From: JANQIO01 sp043513815
GTDB lineage: Bacteria; Pseudomonadota; Gammaproteobacteria; Pseudomonadales; Halieaceae
Assembly: GCA_043513815.1 (NCBI GenBank)
Contig: CP121313.1
Span: 3,224,001 to 3,288,000 of the forward strand
DNA: 64,000 bases
Reading direction: 5' to 3'
Shown here: positions 63,444-64,000 of the stretch, piece after piece
Layout of the letters: each line of letters begins with the position of its first letter
Position numbering within the stretch: the first letter of the stretch is position 1
The notes under the pieces: model-generated
Told to the model about the DNA's origin: nothing
The model's input: the letters and a program-made list of their open reading frames with translations, nothing else
The model's database searches: none
Program-made: the position numbers and the translations under genes

Positions 63444-64000
63444 GTGGAAGCACTATCTGAAGAGGTTTTGAGTCAGGTGTGCCGGGCTATACAAAATGAC
63501 GTAGACCGAGAGTTACTCAGGCTGATACATGAACTGAAAATCGAGCAGTATAATGAAAACGCCTCGGCTGGTACCCTGGAAATTGCTGCTGATCTCGGGT
63601 GGATCAAATTCGAGGATGGCACGACTGTCCTGACTCGAGCGGGAGAAATTGCTGGCGACCCTATCCGCGAGTATATATTTTGGATTGAACGTGGACGTAC
63701 TGTACACATGGCGGACAGCCTGGAGTGCTTTGCAGCGGAGGCCTTTGATGGACAGAAAGTGTTGGAAATCGGTAGCGGATTTGGTTGCAATCTCTTTTCG
63801 ATTGCCGAATATGCTGACGAAGCTGTCGGGGTAGACCTTGAACCACAATACGCCCAGTTTACACCAGTTTTTGCTGAGTTAGAGGGCACCACTCCTCCGA
63901 AAATCCACGTCGGCCCGGCAGAGAAACTTCCGTTCACTGATGGTTATTTTGATCAAGTGCTGATCCTGGGTTCTCTGCAATACATGGACATCTCAGTTGC
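63444..64000 (+). CDS. Class I SAM-dependent methyltransferase (C-terminus beyond right edge)
   Basis: The frame starts at GTG 63444 with AGGAG upstream and is open to the window end (185 codons). VLEIGSGFGCNLFSIAEYA (SAM-binding Gly motif), EAVGVDLEPQYAQF and EKLPFTDGYFDQVLILGSLQYM are motifs I, II and post-I/IV of class I methyltransferases. The N-terminal ~90 residues contain a helical region with ELLRLIHELKIEQ. It may methylate a sugar or a lipid-linked intermediate; position next to the EPS locus is the only clue. Confidence 0.82.
   Translation, partial: MEALSEEVLSQVCRAIQNDVDRELLRLIHELKIEQYNENASAGTLEIAADLGWIKFEDGTTVLTRAGEIAGDPIREYIFWIERGRTVHMADSLECFAAEAFDGQKVLEIGSGFGCNLFSIAEYADEAVGVDLEPQYAQFTPVFAELEGTTPPKIHVGPAEKLPFTDGYFDQVLILGSLQYMDISV

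Overview
The window is a chromosomal stretch of a Gram-negative bacterium, most likely a marine-type gammaproteobacterium. Evidence seen in the sequence: outer-membrane export and beta-barrel genes, lipoproteins, a sigma-54 enhancer-binding protein with a matching -24/-12 promoter, and a VPLPA-type exosortase with its accessories. By eye the base composition is moderately GC-rich, with a few AT-richer islands such as the WecG-type gene near 34 kb. Species cannot be named from this window.

Layout. (1) 1-3.6 kb: the start of a contractile injection system or phage-tail-like operon on the minus strand (small winged-helix-like protein, then a tail sheath protein running off the left edge). A near-consensus sigma-54 promoter drives it, and a divergent sigma-54 activator gene lies nearby. 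(2) 3.5-4.8 kb: mobile-element debris, namely a RAYT remnant and an intact-looking IS6-family element. (3) 5.2-11.3 kb: a two-gene secretion unit, a lipoprotein with tandem cadherin/Ig-like repeats followed by a 1201-residue exported di-heme c protein. (4) 11.5-63 kb: a very large exopolysaccharide (EPS) locus.

The EPS locus holds export and assembly genes (Wza-like, outer-membrane barrel, Wzz-like, CpsD-like ATPase, flippase, Wzy/ligase-like protein, polyprenyl-phosphate glycosylphosphotransferase). It has glycosyltransferases of several families (GT2, GT4, WavE, WecG) and decorating enzymes (2OG oxygenase, hexapeptide acetyltransferase, three GHSL-type SGNH hydrolase relatives). A five-gene overlapping operon pairs two nucleotidyltransferases with a HAD phosphatase and a GDPD-like enzyme. 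The exosortase XrtD with a fused EpsI domain, the TPR lipoprotein PrsT and one small VPLPA-CTERM-like protein form the surface-sorting part.

The most unusual element is a translationally coupled five-gene operon (51.7 to 38.0 kb, minus strand): a type I PKS (KS-AT-KR-DH-ACP-TE), a GT2 glycosyltransferase, an NRPS (formyltransferase - degenerate condensation region - glycine-type A domain interrupted by a luciferase-like monooxygenase - PCP), a phosphopantetheinyl transferase and an SGNH hydrolase. I infer that it makes a short formylated amino-acyl/polyketide group attached to, or co-secreted with, the polysaccharide. Two tiny exported proteins with the same C-terminus (LSNRSSI), one near each end of the locus, share a conserved upstream arrangement. 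A family of TGTGA-N6-TCACA palindromes recurs in the intergenic gaps and suggests one CRP-type regulator for the locus.

The locus is also full of decay: a DegT aminotransferase with an internal deletion and a stop, two GT4 remnants, a truncated WecG, an SGNH gene with its middle cut out, an SGNH tail fragment, and remnants of at least two transposases. This looks like repeated gene replacement in a surface-polysaccharide region.
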